Positions 37,425 through 50,250 of a stretch of 64,000 nucleotides of DNA are shown one piece after another. Both the position numbers and the translations under genes were made by a program. The notes beneath the pieces are model-generated. The model was not told the origin of the DNA and did not search any database. It saw only the letters and a program-made list of their open reading frames with translations. Source of the stretch: Hydrogenophilus thiooxidans. GTDB lineage: Bacteria; Pseudomonadota; Gammaproteobacteria; Burkholderiales; Rhodocyclaceae. The stretch lies in contig NZ_JAHLSY010000003.1 in assembly GCF_019049855.1 (NCBI RefSeq), positions 1-64,000 on the forward strand, in the 5' to 3' direction. Within the stretch, counting starts at the first letter, position 1. Each line of letters begins with the position of its first letter.

Positions 37425-38636
37425 GTGGCACGAGCAACAGCCCAAGAAGAGAAATTGTTCGTCTGGGAAGGAACCGACGCCGCAGGGAAAAAAACACGCG
37501 GTGAAATCCGGGCTGCGAGCGAACTGGCGGCGAAATCGGCGTTGCGCCAAAAAGGGATTCGCGTCCGCAAACTCCAAGCGGTAAAGATGCGGCGCGGCCG
37601 CGTCCAAGAAAAAGACATCGCCCTTTTCACCCGGCAATTGGCCACGATGATGAAAGCGGGGGTGCCGCTTTTGCAAGCGTTCGACATTGCGATTCGCGGC
37701 ACATCGAACCCGGCGCTCGCGCGGTTGTTGAACGAGATTCGCAGCGACATCGCGCAAGGCAATTCGCTTGCGCAAGCGTTTGCCAAACACCCGCTCTACT
37801 TCGACCGGCTTTTCGTCGCGCTCGTCGCCGCGGGCGAACACGCCGGGGTCCTCGACGATCTGCTCGACCGCATCGCAACCTACCAAGAAAAGATCATCGC
37901 AATCAAAAGTAAGATCAAATCGGCACTCTTTTATCCCGCCGCGGTGGTCGTGGTTGCGTTCATCGTCATCTCGATTTTGATGATTTTCGTGATCCCGCAA
38001 TTCAAAGAGATCTTTTCGAGCTTCGGCGCCGATCTTCCGGCGCCCACGCTCCTCGTCATCTCGATCTCCGAATTCTTCGTCGCGTGGTGGTGGGCCATTT
38101 TCGGTACGCTGATCGCCGCGGTGGTGGCGTTCGTGCTCACGCACCGGAAATCGCAAACGTTTCGCGACCGTGTCGATCGTCTGCTACTGAAACTGCCTGT
38201 CGTCGGGGTCATTCTCCAAAAAGCAGCGATCGCGCGCTGGGCGCGTACCCTTGCGACGATGTTCGCCGCGGGCGTGCCGCTCAACGAAGCACTGGTTTCG
38301 GTTGCCGATGCGGCGGGAAATGCCGTTTACCGCGACGCCACTGAGCAGATTCGCACCCAGGTGACCCAAGGGGTCGCACTCACCGTTGCGATGATCGACG
38401 CCGGCGTCTTTCCGGCGATGGTGCCGCAAATGGTTTCGATTGGCGAAGAGTCGGGGCAACTCGACGACATGCTCAACAAAATCGCCGAATACTACGAAAG
38501 GGAGGTGGACGACGCCGTCGCGTCGCTCTCACAGCTTTTGGAACCGGTGATCATGGTCTTCCTCGGCGTGGTCGTCGGCGGTATCGTCGTCTCCATGTAC
38601 CTGCCGATCTTCAAACTCGGACAAGTGGTCGGCTAA
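37425..38636 (+). CDS. pilC: type IV pilus inner-membrane platform protein PilC
   Basis: This 403-residue protein has two T2SS_F domains. The first starts near LFTRQLATMMKAGVPLLQAFDI and the second near RWARTLATMFAAGVPLNEAL, with membrane helices around residues 165-200, 205-240 and 370-400. It links PilB action to pilin movement. The start is GTG at 37425, preceded by the very strong AAAAGGAGGAG. It lies between pilB and pilD in the standard order. Confidence 0.95.
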   Translation: MARATAQEEKLFVWEGTDAAGKKTRGEIRAASELAAKSALRQKGIRVRKLQAVKMRRGRVQEKDIALFTRQLATMMKAGVPLLQAFDIAIRGTSNPALARLLNEIRSDIAQGNSLAQAFAKHPLYFDRLFVALVAAGEHAGVLDDLLDRIATYQEKIIAIKSKIKSALFYPAAVVVVAFIVISILMIFVIPQFKEIFSSFGADLPAPTLLVISISEFFVAWWWAIFGTLIAAVVAFVLTHRKSQTFRDRVDRLLLKLPVVGVILQKAAIARWARTLATMFAAGVPLNEALVSVADAAGNAVYRDATEQIRTQVTQGVALTVAMIDAGVFPAMVPQMVSIGEESGQLDDMLNKIAEYYEREVDDAVASLSQLLEPVIMVFLGVVVGGIVVSMYLPIFKLGQVVG

Positions 38637-38652
38637 ACGCGCAGGAATTGCG

Positions 38653-39540
38653 ATGACGCCAACACAGACATTGCCTCTGCTCTTCTGGGTCGGAGCTGCC
38701 GCACTCCTCGGCGCGGTGGTGGGCAGTTTTCTCAACGTCGTGATCCACCGCTTGCCCAAGATGCTGGAACGGCGGTGGTATCGCGAAGCCACTGCCTATT
38801 TGGCCGAATGCGCAGGCACGGCAAAGACCCTTCCGGACCCCTCTGCTGATGCGCGCGTCGAAACCGAGCGCTTCAACCTTGCGTTTCCCGCGTCGCACTG
38901 TCCGCAGTGCCACCACCAGCTGGCGTGGTGGGAAAACCTGCCGATCCTCTCGTGGTTGCTGCTGCGTGGTAGCTGTCGCGCTTGCGGCAAGGCGATTCCT
39001 GCGCGGTACCTCGTCGTCGAAGGGGTCACGGCGCTCGTCACTGCGGGCATCGTCTGGCATTTTGGCCTCACGGTCGTGTCACTCTGTGCTGCCGTGTTCG
39101 CTTGGTCGTTGATCGCGTTGGCGTTCATCGACTGGGAAACCCAGTTGTTGCCGGACGACATTACCCTGCCACTCCTGTGGGCGGGCTTGCTCGTCAACCT
39201 CGAAAACCTGTTTGCCCCATTACCCCAAGCCGTTCTCGGCGCTGCGAGTGGCTACCTGCTTCTTTGGAGCATCTTCTGGCTCTTCAAATGGCTCACAGGC
39301 AAAGAAGGGATGGGATACGGTGACTTCAAACTGCTCGCCGCGCTCGGGGCGTGGTTCGGCGCCGCACAATTACCGCAAATTTTGCTCGTGAGCGCTTCGC
39401 TCGGTGCTGTGATCGGCGTGGTGGCGCGCGTACGTGGCCACTTGGCCGCTGGCGCGCCGATCCCGTTTGGCCCATTCCTGGCGTTTGCTGGCCTCATCAC
39501 CCTCTTTTGGCCCGATCTCGTGACGCGCCTCACCTTTTAG
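38653..39540 (+). CDS. pilD: prepilin peptidase / N-methyltransferase
   Basis: This 295-residue membrane enzyme cleaves and N-methylates type IV prepilins. The N-terminal signature is GAVVGSFLNVVIHRLPKM. A cytoplasmic zinc-binding loop has two CxxC pairs (CPQCHHQ and CRACGKAI). The two catalytic Asp residues lie in FIDWETQLLPDD and GMGYGDFKLLAALGAWFG. It completes pilB-pilC-pilD. No coaE or yacG gene follows, unlike many gamma- and betaproteobacteria; an fmdB-type gene comes next. Confidence 0.95.
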   Translation: MTPTQTLPLLFWVGAAALLGAVVGSFLNVVIHRLPKMLERRWYREATAYLAECAGTAKTLPDPSADARVETERFNLAFPASHCPQCHHQLAWWENLPILSWLLLRGSCRACGKAIPARYLVVEGVTALVTAGIVWHFGLTVVSLCAAVFAWSLIALAFIDWETQLLPDDITLPLLWAGLLVNLENLFAPLPQAVLGAASGYLLLWSIFWLFKWLTGKEGMGYGDFKLLAALGAWFGAAQLPQILLVSASLGAVIGVVARVRGHLAAGAPIPFGPFLAFAGLITLFWPDLVTRLTF

Positions 39541-39557
39541 CAAACCGCGCACCCGTT

Positions 39558-39563
39558 TATAAT
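39558..39563 (+). promoter_or_regulatory. consensus TATAAT -10 box ahead of the fmdB-aspS genes
   Basis: A perfect TATAAT lies 18 bases after the pilD stop, giving a start near 39570 and a leader of about 28 bases before the fmdB-type ATG. The -35 region (around TTTTAG at 39535) is poor, so an activator or an AT-rich upstream sequence may help. Confidence 0.45.
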
Positions 39564-39597
39564 TTCGCGTTTGTGCCGTGTGTTTGGGAGAACCACG

Positions 39598-39870
39598 ATG
39601 CCGATCTACGAATATCGTTGCGAATCGTGTGGTCATGAACAAGAACACCTGCAAAAGGTGAATGACGCTCCGATCACGACGTGCCCCACCTGTGGCAGCG
39701 GCACCTACGTGAAGCTCCTTTCTGCGGCTGGGTTTGCGTTCAAAGGGGACGGCTGGTACGTCACCGACTACAAAGGCAACAGCAACACGAAAAAGAGCAC
39801 GAACGCAACCGCGGACAACAGCGGATGCGGTGCGGGCGCCTGTGAAGCCTGCGCAGCAACCACCGAATGA
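39598..39870 (+). CDS. FmdB-family zinc ribbon protein
   Basis: This 90-residue protein starts [19 protein letters not shown] and has a zinc ribbon of two CxxC pairs (CESCGH, CPTCGSG). A Thr/Asn/Lys-rich tail ends in a Cys/Ala-rich [11 protein letters not shown]. FmdB proteins are named after a putative regulator of formamidase but most have no proven role. GGGAGAACC is the ribosome binding site. It is read together with aspS, as in many proteobacteria. Confidence 0.88.
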   Translation: MPIYEYRCESCGHEQEHLQKVNDAPITTCPTCGSGTYVKLLSAAGFAFKGDGWYVTDYKGNSNTKKSTNATADNSGCGAGACEACAATTE

Positions 39871-39892
39871 CATCACAACGATAGGAATTGCG

Positions 39893-41683
39893 ATGCGAAG
39901 CCACTACTGCGGAACCGTCACCGCGCAACACCTCGACCAGACCGTCACCCTCTGCGGATGGGCACGCCGTCGCCGCGACCACGGGGGCGTCATCTTCATC
40001 GACCTCGCCGACCGTTCCGGGATCGTCCAGGTCGTCGTCGACCCCGACCGCCCCGAAGCGTTCCGTTTGGCCGAAACGGTGCGCAACGAATATGTCCTGC
40101 GCGTCACCGGTACCGTTCGGCGGCGTCCTGAAGGAACGGAAAACCCCAACATTCCCACCGGGGAAATCGAAGTCTTCGTCGAAACGCTCGAAATCCTCAA
40201 TACGAGCGCCCCGCTCCCCTTTTCCATCGACGACGAACACCTCTCTGAGACCGTGCGCCTGACCCACCGCGTGCTCGACCTGCGTCGCCCCACCATGCAA
40301 AAGAATCTGCTTTTGCGCTACCAGGTCACGCGCGCCTTTCGCCGCTTTCTCGACGCGCACGGATTCGTCGATATCGAAACCCCGATGCTTACCAAGAGCA
40401 CGCCAGAAGGGGCGCGGGACTATCTCGTGCCGTCCCGGGTCCATCCCGGCCATTTCTTCGCGCTACCGCAATCCCCACAGCTTTTCAAGCAGCTCTTGAT
40501 GGTAGCTGGTTTCGATCGCTACTACCAAATCACCAAATGTTTCCGTGACGAAGATCTGCGCGCCGACCGACAACCGGAATTCACCCAAGTCGATATCGAG
40601 ACTTCGTTCCTGACCCAAGAAGAGATCATCGCCCTCATGGAGGAGATGATTCGCTCGGTCTTTGCCGAAGTGCTCGACGTGACGCTACCGAACCCGTTTC
40701 CCCGCCTCACCTATGACGAAGCGATGCTGCGCTACGGCTCGGACAAGCCGGACCTGCGTGTCACGCTGGAACTCACCGATGTGACCGATGCAGTGCGCGA
40801 CGTCGCGTTCAAGGTCTTTTCTGGTCCCGCCAACAGTGGTGGCAAAGTGATGGCGCTGCGCGTACCGGGCGGCGCCGCGCTCACCCGAGGCGAAATCGAC
40901 GACTACACCCGTTTCGTTGCGATCTACGGGGCCAAAGGGCTCGCGTACATCAAAGTCAACGACGCCGCCCAACCGAACGAAAAGGGGCTGCAGTCGCCGA
41001 TCGTCAAGAACCTGCACGAACGGGCGTTGCGAACGATCCTCGAGCGTACCAGTGCGCAAACGGGGGATTTGCTCTTCTTCGGCGCAGACAAGCCAAAAAT
41101 CGTCTACGATTCGTTGGGCGCGTTGCGCGTCAAACTCGGCCACGAAAAAGGATTCCTCACGGGGGCCGAGTGGGCGCCGGTTTGGGTGGTCGACTTCCCA
41201 ATGTTCGAATACGACGAAGACGAAAAGCGCTGGGTGGCGTGCCACCACCCCTTCACCAGTCCGCGCGAAGCCGACCTCCCCTATCTGGAGAGCGACCCGG
41301 CGCGCGTACGCGCGCAAGCGTACGACCTCGCGTTGAACGGCTGGGAGATCGGCGGCGGGTCGATTCGTATCTACCGCGAAGCGGTGCAGCGCAAGGTTTT
41401 CGCGGCGTTGGGGATTTCCGAAGCAGAGGCGCAAGAGAAATTCGGCTTCCTCTTGGATGCGCTGAAATACGGTGCACCACCGCACGGCGGGTTGGCATTC
41501 GGGTTGGATCGGATCGTCACGTTGATGACTGGCGCGGAATCGATCCGTGACGTCATCGCGTTCCCGAAGACCCAGCGGGCGCAGTGTCTGCTCACCCACG
41601 CGCCGTCACCGGTTTCTGAGGCGCAACTCAAAGAGCTCCATTTGCGTCTGCGCCTTCCCGAAAAGGCCACGAACGCCTCGTGA
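39893..41683 (+). CDS. aspS: aspartyl-tRNA synthetase
   Basis: This 596-residue class II synthetase has an N-terminal OB fold ([21 protein letters not shown]) that reads the anticodon, then motif 2 ([19 protein letters not shown]). A bacterial GAD insertion domain and motif 3 ([10 protein letters not shown]) follow. Residues that decide whether it is discriminating or also charges tRNA-Asn are not diagnosed here. The start at 39893 is 22 bases after the fmdB stop and about 600 residues is the normal length. Confidence 0.95.
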   Translation: MRSHYCGTVTAQHLDQTVTLCGWARRRRDHGGVIFIDLADRSGIVQVVVDPDRPEAFRLAETVRNEYVLRVTGTVRRRPEGTENPNIPTGEIEVFVETLEILNTSAPLPFSIDDEHLSETVRLTHRVLDLRRPTMQKNLLLRYQVTRAFRRFLDAHGFVDIETPMLTKSTPEGARDYLVPSRVHPGHFFALPQSPQLFKQLLMVAGFDRYYQITKCFRDEDLRADRQPEFTQVDIETSFLTQEEIIALMEEMIRSVFAEVLDVTLPNPFPRLTYDEAMLRYGSDKPDLRVTLELTDVTDAVRDVAFKVFSGPANSGGKVMALRVPGGAALTRGEIDDYTRFVAIYGAKGLAYIKVNDAAQPNEKGLQSPIVKNLHERALRTILERTSAQTGDLLFFGADKPKIVYDSLGALRVKLGHEKGFLTGAEWAPVWVVDFPMFEYDEDEKRWVACHHPFTSPREADLPYLESDPARVRAQAYDLALNGWEIGGGSIRIYREAVQRKVFAALGISEAEAQEKFGFLLDALKYGAPPHGGLAFGLDRIVTLMTGAESIRDVIAFPKTQRAQCLLTHAPSPVSEAQLKELHLRLRLPEKATNAS

Positions 41684-41698
41684 TACACGGCGGCGACG

Positions 41699-44225
<2,527 letters not shown>

Positions 44226-44261
44226 GCAGCAAACAGGATGATCGAGCATGCACAAGGCCGA

Positions 44262-44507
44262 TCAGTTCAAAGCATCGCCACGCAGTTCCCGCACCCAATC
44301 CGCCAGTGCTTTCGCCGATGCGAAGCGGTCGCTCGTGACCGTCTCGTCTTCGATGGTCACGCCATACTGCGCTTCGATCGCATGGAGCAAATCCAATACC
44401 GCCATCGAATCGAGCTCCGGCAACGCGCCCAACAGCGGGGAATCGGGGGTCAATTGCGCCCGTCGCTGGGGAGAGAGCTCCAGCACCGTCGCAACCAGAT
44501 CGAGCAT
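44262..44507 (-). CDS. acyl carrier protein
   Basis: This 81-residue four-helix protein has the phosphopantetheine attachment site ELDSMAVLDLL (Ser), followed by the acidic helix IEAQYGVTIEDE. A TTG at 44525 with GGAG upstream is an alternative start, six residues longer. It is divergent from the AMP-dependent ligase at 44600, so ligase and carrier probably work as a pair: the ligase would load the carrier with an acyl or aminoacyl group. This trio resembles exosortase-A-associated genes. Confidence 0.85.
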   Translation of the reverse strand: MLDLVATVLELSPQRRAQLTPDSPLLGALPELDSMAVLDLLHAIEAQYGVTIEDETVTSDRFASAKALADWVRELRGDALN

Positions 44508-44599
44508 TTCCGTTTCCAGAGCCAAGATAGACTCCTGCGCGTCCGTGAAGTGAGCGATTATACGCAAGAGTTGTGCAGCGCACCAAGAAAACGAAGCCA

Positions 44600-46222
44600 A
44601 TGATCATCACCCTTGCCGCACTCGTGACGCACCAAGCGCAGCGTACACCGGAACAACAGGCGCTCATCGAGACGCGCGCCGGCGCGCGCCGCCTTACCTA
44701 CTCGCAGCTCGACGCGCACGTCACCGCAACCGCCCAAGCGTGGCAGGCGCACCTCCATCCGGGGCAGCGTGTGCTGATCTGGCTCGACAAACGCGTTGAA
44801 ACGATCATCGCGCTCCTGGCGGCAAACCGCCTGGGCGCGCTCTTCATCGTCGCCAACCCTGCGCTCAAGCCAGAACAGATCGCTTACCTCGTGCACGACG
44901 CACGCCCCTCGTTGATCGTCACCAGCACCGCCCGCGCCGACGCCTTGCGCGCCCACTTGGACGCAGCGAACGCCTGGCGCCCCCACACGCCCCCGTCGCC
45001 CCTTGCCGAATTGGCCGCGCCGCACGAACGCGATTCCCTTTTGTTGCTCACGCACGCCAACCCCGCATCGAATTCCGTTCGCGAGGACGCGAATCGGATC
45101 ACCGAAAACGACCCCGCGGCGATCTTCTACACCTCGGGCAGCACCGGTTTCCCCAAGGGTGTGGTCGTTTCCCACCGCAACCTGCTTGCTGGCGCCCAAA
45201 CCGTCGCCCACTACCTGGGCCTCACCACTACCGATCGGATCCTCGCGCTCTTGCCGCTCTCCTTCGATGCGGGCTTTTCCCAACTCACGACTGCTTGGAC
45301 CGTTGGCGCGACGGTCGTGCTCCACGACTATTTTCTGCCCCGCGATGCGCTGGCGGTCGTCGGCGAACACCAGATCTCGGTATTGACCGCCGTACCCCCC
45401 CTGTGGCGGCAACTGCTCAACCTTTCCTGGCCCACAACCTTCGCCGAACATTTCCGTTTGGGCGCGAGTACCGGCGGAAAGATGCCGCCGCGCTGGGTGG
45501 CTGAGTGGTACGACCGTTGCCCAAAGAGCCCATTCTTCGTGATGTACGGGCTCACGGAAGCGTTCCGCGCCACCTACCTGCCGCCGTCCGAATGGCCGAA
45601 ACGGCCGGAATCGATCGGCATCCCCGTTCCCAACAACGACGTAATCGTCGTTCGCGAAGATGGAACACGGGCCCCCCCCGGCGAAATCGGTGAAATCGTG
45701 CAGCGCGGCCCACTCGTTTCCCTGGGCTATTGGAACGATCCGGTCAAGACCCAAGCGCGCTTTCGGACGCTTCCACCCGCGTTGCGACCGGCCAATGGCG
45801 CATTGCCGCTGCCCGAAATCGCTGTCTTTTCCGGCGATTACGGCTATTGCGACGATGACGGCTTTCTCTACTTCGTCGGTCGCCGCGACGGTCAGATCAA
45901 AACCAGCGGCTACCGCGTGAGCCCAGAAGAGATCGAAAGTGTGCTCCTTGCGCACCCCGCGGTGGTCGAATGTTGTGCGTGCGGGCTCGACGATCCCCTC
46001 CTGGGCCAGAAAATCGCGGTTGCGGTCGTCGTCTCCCTAAACAACGTCACCGCCGCCGACCTAACCGCTCACTGCCGTCGCCATTTGGCCACCTACCAGG
46101 TCCCGGCGCTGATCGATCTGGTAACCGAACCGTTACCGCGCAACCCGAATGGCAAAATCGACCGTCATGCGGTTCGACAAGCGCTGCAATCTCGCTTCTG
46201 CACCGAGGTGCCTGCCAACTGA
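44600..46222 (+). CDS. AMP-dependent acyl ligase of the exosortase-A-associated type
   Basis: This 540-residue adenylate-forming enzyme has A3 motif IFYTSGSTGFPKGVVVSH and A5 YGLTEAFR. A7-A8 reads SGDYGYCDDDGF then GRRDGQIKTSGYRV, and A10 NPNGKIDRHAV carries the catalytic Lys. It follows the layout of the acyl-CoA ligase family linked to exosortase A/PEP-CTERM exopolysaccharide loci (TIGR03098 type), inferred from the adjacent decarboxylase and carrier. The substrate is not known. The ATG at 44600 is preferred to a GTG at 44573 that lies next to the divergent carrier gene. Confidence 0.85.
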   Translation: MIITLAALVTHQAQRTPEQQALIETRAGARRLTYSQLDAHVTATAQAWQAHLHPGQRVLIWLDKRVETIIALLAANRLGALFIVANPALKPEQIAYLVHDARPSLIVTSTARADALRAHLDAANAWRPHTPPSPLAELAAPHERDSLLLLTHANPASNSVREDANRITENDPAAIFYTSGSTGFPKGVVVSHRNLLAGAQTVAHYLGLTTTDRILALLPLSFDAGFSQLTTAWTVGATVVLHDYFLPRDALAVVGEHQISVLTAVPPLWRQLLNLSWPTTFAEHFRLGASTGGKMPPRWVAEWYDRCPKSPFFVMYGLTEAFRATYLPPSEWPKRPESIGIPVPNNDVIVVREDGTRAPPGEIGEIVQRGPLVSLGYWNDPVKTQARFRTLPPALRPANGALPLPEIAVFSGDYGYCDDDGFLYFVGRRDGQIKTSGYRVSPEEIESVLLAHPAVVECCACGLDDPLLGQKIAVAVVVSLNNVTAADLTAHCRRHLATYQVPALIDLVTEPLPRNPNGKIDRHAVRQALQSRFCTEVPAN

Positions 46223-46246
46223 GCCGAGCAGAAACGGAGTTCCATC

Positions 46247-47494
46247 GTGACCGAACCCAGCCACCATCCCTCGCTTTTCTGGACCGCTCAGCCCGACGGT
46301 ACCCTCTTGATCGGCGAGACCCCTCTACCGTTGGTTGCCGCGCGCGTGGGCGCCGCCTCGTTCTACGCCTACGATGCCGAACGGCTCCGAAAGCGCATCG
46401 CCGAATGCCGAGACGCCTTTGGCCCTCAGATCCACCTCCATTACGCAGTGAAAGCCAACCCGTTTCCTCCACTCGTTGCCGCGATGGCTGCCTGGGTCGA
46501 TGGCTTCGACGTCGCATCGGAAAACGAAATGGCGCTTGCGCTCGACGTCGGAATGCCCCCAGGACGGATCGCGTTTGCAAGCCCTGGGAAACGTCCGGCG
46601 GCAATCCATCGTGCCATCGCCGCCGGCGTCACGGTCACGATCGAATCGCCCGATCAGCTCACTACTGTCCTTGCCGCCGCGGAGCAGCTCGGCGTCACCC
46701 CTGCCGTGGCGCTTCGGATCAACCCAGACTTCACGATGACCCGTGCGGGGATGAAAATGGGTGGTGGCGCACAACCATTCGGTGTCGACCGCGAAGCCGC
46801 CCCAGCGCTGATCGCCCGCATTCGAGCAAGTGGTGCACACTGGACAGGACTCCACCTCTTCGCCGGTTCACAACTCCTTGATACCGAACGGTTGATTGCC
46901 GCGCACCAAAACAGTTACGAAACTCTGGCTAGGTTGTGTGATGAAGCAGGCGCGGCACCGAAATGGTTCAACCTGGGGGGCGGTCTGGGCATTCCCTATT
47001 TCGCCGGAGAATCTCCGATCGATCGCGCCGCTGTTGGCGCGGCGCTGCACCGCCTGGCGCAAATCCACCGGCAGCGCTTCCCCACCACCCAACTCATCCT
47101 CGAGCTGGGGCGCTATCTCGTCGGCGAAGCGGGGGTGTTCGTCACCCAAATCCTCGAACGGAAAACCTCGCGCGGCGAGACCTTCCTCGTTTGCGACGCT
47201 GGGCTCAACGCGCACCTTGCCGCAACGGGTAACTTCGGACAGGTGCTCAAGAAAAACTACCCGGTTGCGATCGGTAACCGGATGAACGCCCCAGCAACGG
47301 AAAAGGTGACGATCGTCGGGCCCCTGTGCACGCCGCTCGACCGGTTGGCCAGCAACGTCCTCCTGCCCCGCGCCGAACCGGGGGACTGGGTCGTGGTCTT
47401 TCAGTCGGGCGCTTATGGTGCCACCGCAAGCCCGCAGCGCTTCCTGAGCCATCCCCCCGTGAGCGAAACTCTCGTCTGGCCAGTTACTGCGTGA
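46247..47494 (+). CDS. PLP-dependent decarboxylase of the exosortase-A-associated type
   Basis: This 415-residue fold-type III enzyme belongs to the alanine-racemase/ornithine-diaminopimelate decarboxylase group. The PLP lysine is in LHYAVKANPFPPL. The phosphate-binding Gly-rich loop is NLGGGLGIPYF, and ELGRYLVGEAG and CDAGLN are further family marks. The active-site Cys region reads GPLCTPLDRLA. Its neighbour ligase and the exosortase-A-type family (TIGR03099) suggest it makes an amine or amino acid for a surface polymer. The start is GTG at 46247 with CGGAG upstream. Confidence 0.85.
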   Translation: MTEPSHHPSLFWTAQPDGTLLIGETPLPLVAARVGAASFYAYDAERLRKRIAECRDAFGPQIHLHYAVKANPFPPLVAAMAAWVDGFDVASENEMALALDVGMPPGRIAFASPGKRPAAIHRAIAAGVTVTIESPDQLTTVLAAAEQLGVTPAVALRINPDFTMTRAGMKMGGGAQPFGVDREAAPALIARIRASGAHWTGLHLFAGSQLLDTERLIAAHQNSYETLARLCDEAGAAPKWFNLGGGLGIPYFAGESPIDRAAVGAALHRLAQIHRQRFPTTQLILELGRYLVGEAGVFVTQILERKTSRGETFLVCDAGLNAHLAATGNFGQVLKKNYPVAIGNRMNAPATEKVTIVGPLCTPLDRLASNVLLPRAEPGDWVVVFQSGAYGATASPQRFLSHPPVSETLVWPVTA

Positions 47495-47504
47495 AAGGAT
47501 CCCC

Positions 47505-48281
47505 ATGGCACTCGTTGAGCTATCCGACCTGATCTTTGCTTTCCTGACCCTGACGGCGCTTGAGATCATCCTTGGCATCGACAATGTGATTTTTCTTGCC
47601 ATCCTGGTAAACCGCCTGCCCAAAGCGCAGCAAACCAAAGGCAGAATCCTGGGACTTTCCCTGGCGATGCTCACTCGCATCGCTCTTCTCTTTTCGCTGA
47701 CCTGGATGATGCGCCTGACAACACCACTCTTTTCTCTCTTTTCCTGGTCATTCTCCGGGCGCGATCTCATTCTCCTTGGTGGGGGGCTCTTTCTGATCGC
47801 CAAGAGCGTCTCGGAAATTCATGAGAGTCTGGAAGGGTCCGGGGATCGTGCCGCGCAATCGCCCAAACCCAAAGCGTTCCTCGCCGTCCTGATCCAGATC
47901 GCATTGATCGACATTATCTTTTCGCTCGACTCAGTGATCACCGCAGTGGGGTTGGTGCAAAACCTGCCGGTGATGATCGCGGCGATCGTCGTCGCCGTGC
48001 TGGTGATGATGGTTGCCGCCGCGCCGATCGCCGCATTTATCGACCACCACCCCACGGTCAAAATGCTCGCACTCAGTTTCCTGGTGGTGATCGGGGTAGT
48101 GCTCATCTCCGAAGCGTTTGGCGTCCACGTGCCGAAGGGTTATCTCTACTTTGCGATGGCCTTCTCGTTTGTCGTCGAAATGCTCAACATCCGGTTGCGC
48201 AAACGGATGAATGGCAACGCTGTCGCTTTGCACACCCCGCACATGCCCACAAACGCCCCCCAGAACGAACGCAAAGAGTAA
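47505..48281 (+). CDS. TerC-family membrane protein
   Basis: This 258-residue protein has about seven membrane helices and two conserved acidic patches: ALEIILGIDNVIFLAIL near the N-terminus and ALIDIIFSLDSVITAVGL in the middle. These are typical of TerC and the LysE-like transporters. TerC members are linked to tellurium resistance and metal (manganese) export. Substrate is not decided. It starts 10 bases after the decarboxylase gene, which may be chance or cotranscription. Confidence 0.88.
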   Translation: MALVELSDLIFAFLTLTALEIILGIDNVIFLAILVNRLPKAQQTKGRILGLSLAMLTRIALLFSLTWMMRLTTPLFSLFSWSFSGRDLILLGGGLFLIAKSVSEIHESLEGSGDRAAQSPKPKAFLAVLIQIALIDIIFSLDSVITAVGLVQNLPVMIAAIVVAVLVMMVAAAPIAAFIDHHPTVKMLALSFLVVIGVVLISEAFGVHVPKGYLYFAMAFSFVVEMLNIRLRKRMNGNAVALHTPHMPTNAPQNERKE

Positions 48282-48412
48282 CCCTTTTCCCGTTCGCTCC
48301 CGATTTCAGGAACGGCTTTTTGCGGATTGCGCTGCCAACCAGGTGATCGCCTGCACGCAGCGCCTCTTCCGTCATGTAAAATAGCGCCTTTGCGGCACCC
48401 AAAGGAATCACG

Positions 48413-49669
48413 ATGTTCCGTCAATCCGATACTCTCGAAACCGTCGACCCGGAAATCTGGTCGCTCATCCAGGCCGAAAACCGTCGCCAAGAAGAACACA
48501 TCGAACTCATCGCGTCGGAAAATTACGCCAGCCCAGCAGTGATGGCGGCGCAAGGAAGCCAGCTGACCAACAAATATGCTGAAGGCTACCCGGGCCGTCG
48601 CTACTACGGGGGTTGCGAATTCGTCGACGGCGTCGAGCAACTCGCGATCGACCGCCTGAAAGCACTCTTCGGCGCAGAAGCGGCAAACGTGCAACCCAAC
48701 TCCGGTTCGCAAGCCAACCAAGCGGTGCTGATGGCGTTTGCGAAACCGGGCGACACGATCATGGGGATGAGCCTGGCCGAAGGGGGGCACCTCACCCATG
48801 GCATGCCGCTCAACCTCTCGGGCAAATGGTTCCACGTCGTCTCTTACGGGCTCAACGACCGTGAAGAGATCGACTACGACGCCGTCGAGCGGCTCGCGCA
48901 CGAACACCGGCCGCGCATCATCGTCGCGGGGGCCTCCGCCTATGCGCTCAAAATCGATTGGGCGCGTTTTGCCGCGATCGCAAGGGCCGTCGGTGCGATC
49001 TTCTGGGTAGATATGGCGCATTACGCTGGCTTGATCGCCGCCGGGGTCTACCCCAACCCCGTGCCGCACGCCGACGTCGTCACGTCGACCACCCACAAGA
49101 CGCTGCGCGGCCCACGGGGTGGGGTGATCCTCATGAAGGCGGAGCACGAAAAAGCGATCAACAGCGCTGTCTTCCCCGGGCTGCAAGGCGGGCCGCTGAT
49201 GCACGTGATCGCCGCGAAAGCGGTCGCGTTCAAAGAAGCGATGACGCCCGAATTCCAACGCTACCAAGAACAGGTGGTGCAAAACGCTCAGGCGATGGCC
49301 GCCGTGCTCCAAGCGCGCGGGCTTCGAATCGTCTCCGGCCGAACCGAATCCCACCTGTTCCTGGTCGATCTGCGCGCCAAGGGGATCACGGGGAAAGCCG
49401 CCGAAGCCGCTTTGGGCCAAGCCCATATCACGGTGAACAAAAACGCGATTCCGAACGATCCGGAAAAACCGATGGTCACCTCGGGCATTCGCATCGGTAC
49501 TCCTGCGATCACCACCCGCGGTTTCGGAGAAGCCGAAGCGGTCAAAACCGCGCACCTTATCGCCGACGTGCTCGAGGCACCGGAAGACGCCACGGTGATC
49601 GAGCGGGTCAAGGGCGAAGTCGCTGAGCTCTGTCGGCGCTTCCCAGTCTACGAATGGAGCCGCGTCTGA
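48413..49669 (+). CDS. glyA: serine hydroxymethyltransferase
   Basis: This 418-residue PLP enzyme interconverts serine and glycine and supplies one-carbon units. Signatures are [49 protein letters not shown] and the PLP-lysine motif [22 protein letters not shown] box at 48377-48382 is a possible -10 in the 131-base gap after terC; I saw no glycine-riboswitch-like structure there. nrdR and ribD follow. Confidence 0.96.
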   Translation: MFRQSDTLETVDPEIWSLIQAENRRQEEHIELIASENYASPAVMAAQGSQLTNKYAEGYPGRRYYGGCEFVDGVEQLAIDRLKALFGAEAANVQPNSGSQANQAVLMAFAKPGDTIMGMSLAEGGHLTHGMPLNLSGKWFHVVSYGLNDREEIDYDAVERLAHEHRPRIIVAGASAYALKIDWARFAAIARAVGAIFWVDMAHYAGLIAAGVYPNPVPHADVVTSTTHKTLRGPRGGVILMKAEHEKAINSAVFPGLQGGPLMHVIAAKAVAFKEAMTPEFQRYQEQVVQNAQAMAAVLQARGLRIVSGRTESHLFLVDLRAKGITGKAAEAALGQAHITVNKNAIPNDPEKPMVTSGIRIGTPAITTRGFGEAEAVKTAHLIADVLEAPEDATVIERVKGEVAELCRRFPVYEWSRV

Positions 49670-49685
49670 TCGCGGTTGCGGCGCG

Positions 49686-50237
49686 ATGCGTTGCCCCTTC
49701 TGCAGTGCGCCTGACACCCAAGTCCTGGAGACGCGTGACAGTGCCGACGGCGCGGTGATCCGCCGCCGCCGTCGCTGTGCCGCGTGCGGGCGGCGTTTCA
49801 CCACCTTCGAGCGCGCCGAGATCAAACTGCCCGCAGTGATCAAACGCAACGGCGCGCGCGAACCCTATCAACGCGAAAAACTGCGCGCCAGTTTCGAGCT
49901 GGCGCTGCGCAAACGTCCCGTCTCGAACGACGCGATCGACGCAGCGATCGACGCGATCGAAGCGAAGCTCCTCGCAAGTGGCGCCAGCGAAATTGCCTCC
50001 GACCAGCTCGGTGAATGGGCGATGGACGCGCTCAAATCGCTCGACAAGATCGGTTATGTCCGTTTCGCTTCCGTCTACCGCAACTTCGAAGACGTCGACG
50101 CGTTCGCGCAATTCCTCCGCAACGTCAAACCGCGACGGCGAAAAAAAGGGGCGAAAGAGACGCACCCCCCGCTTTCCGAGCCTGGGGACCTCTTTGCCCC
50201 TACGCCCACAGAGGCCGACCCAGACGCCGCGTTCTAG
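49686..50237 (+). CDS. nrdR: NrdR transcriptional regulator of ribonucleotide reductase genes
   Basis: This 183-residue protein starts [19 protein letters not shown], continues with a zinc ribbon ([13 protein letters not shown]) and then an ATP-cone domain ([20 protein letters not shown]). It represses ribonucleotide reductase genes according to ATP/dATP level. The usual length is about 150; here the C-terminus is about 30 residues longer and Lys/Pro-rich. It stands between glyA and ribD, the common proteobacterial order. Confidence 0.95.
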   Translation: MRCPFCSAPDTQVLETRDSADGAVIRRRRRCAACGRRFTTFERAEIKLPAVIKRNGAREPYQREKLRASFELALRKRPVSNDAIDAAIDAIEAKLLASGASEIASDQLGEWAMDALKSLDKIGYVRFASVYRNFEDVDAFAQFLRNVKPRRRKKGAKETHPPLSEPGDLFAPTPTEADPDAAF

Positions 50238-50250
50238 GATCCGTCGCCCC

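Noticed and set aside
48282-48412. Glycine riboswitch ahead of glyA
   Set aside because: The 131-base leader shows no paired aptamer-like helices by eye; only a TAAAAT box is visible.
48146-49849. 567-codon minus-strand frame across glyA
   Set aside because: The plus strand carries unmistakable glyA; the antisense frame has no motifs.
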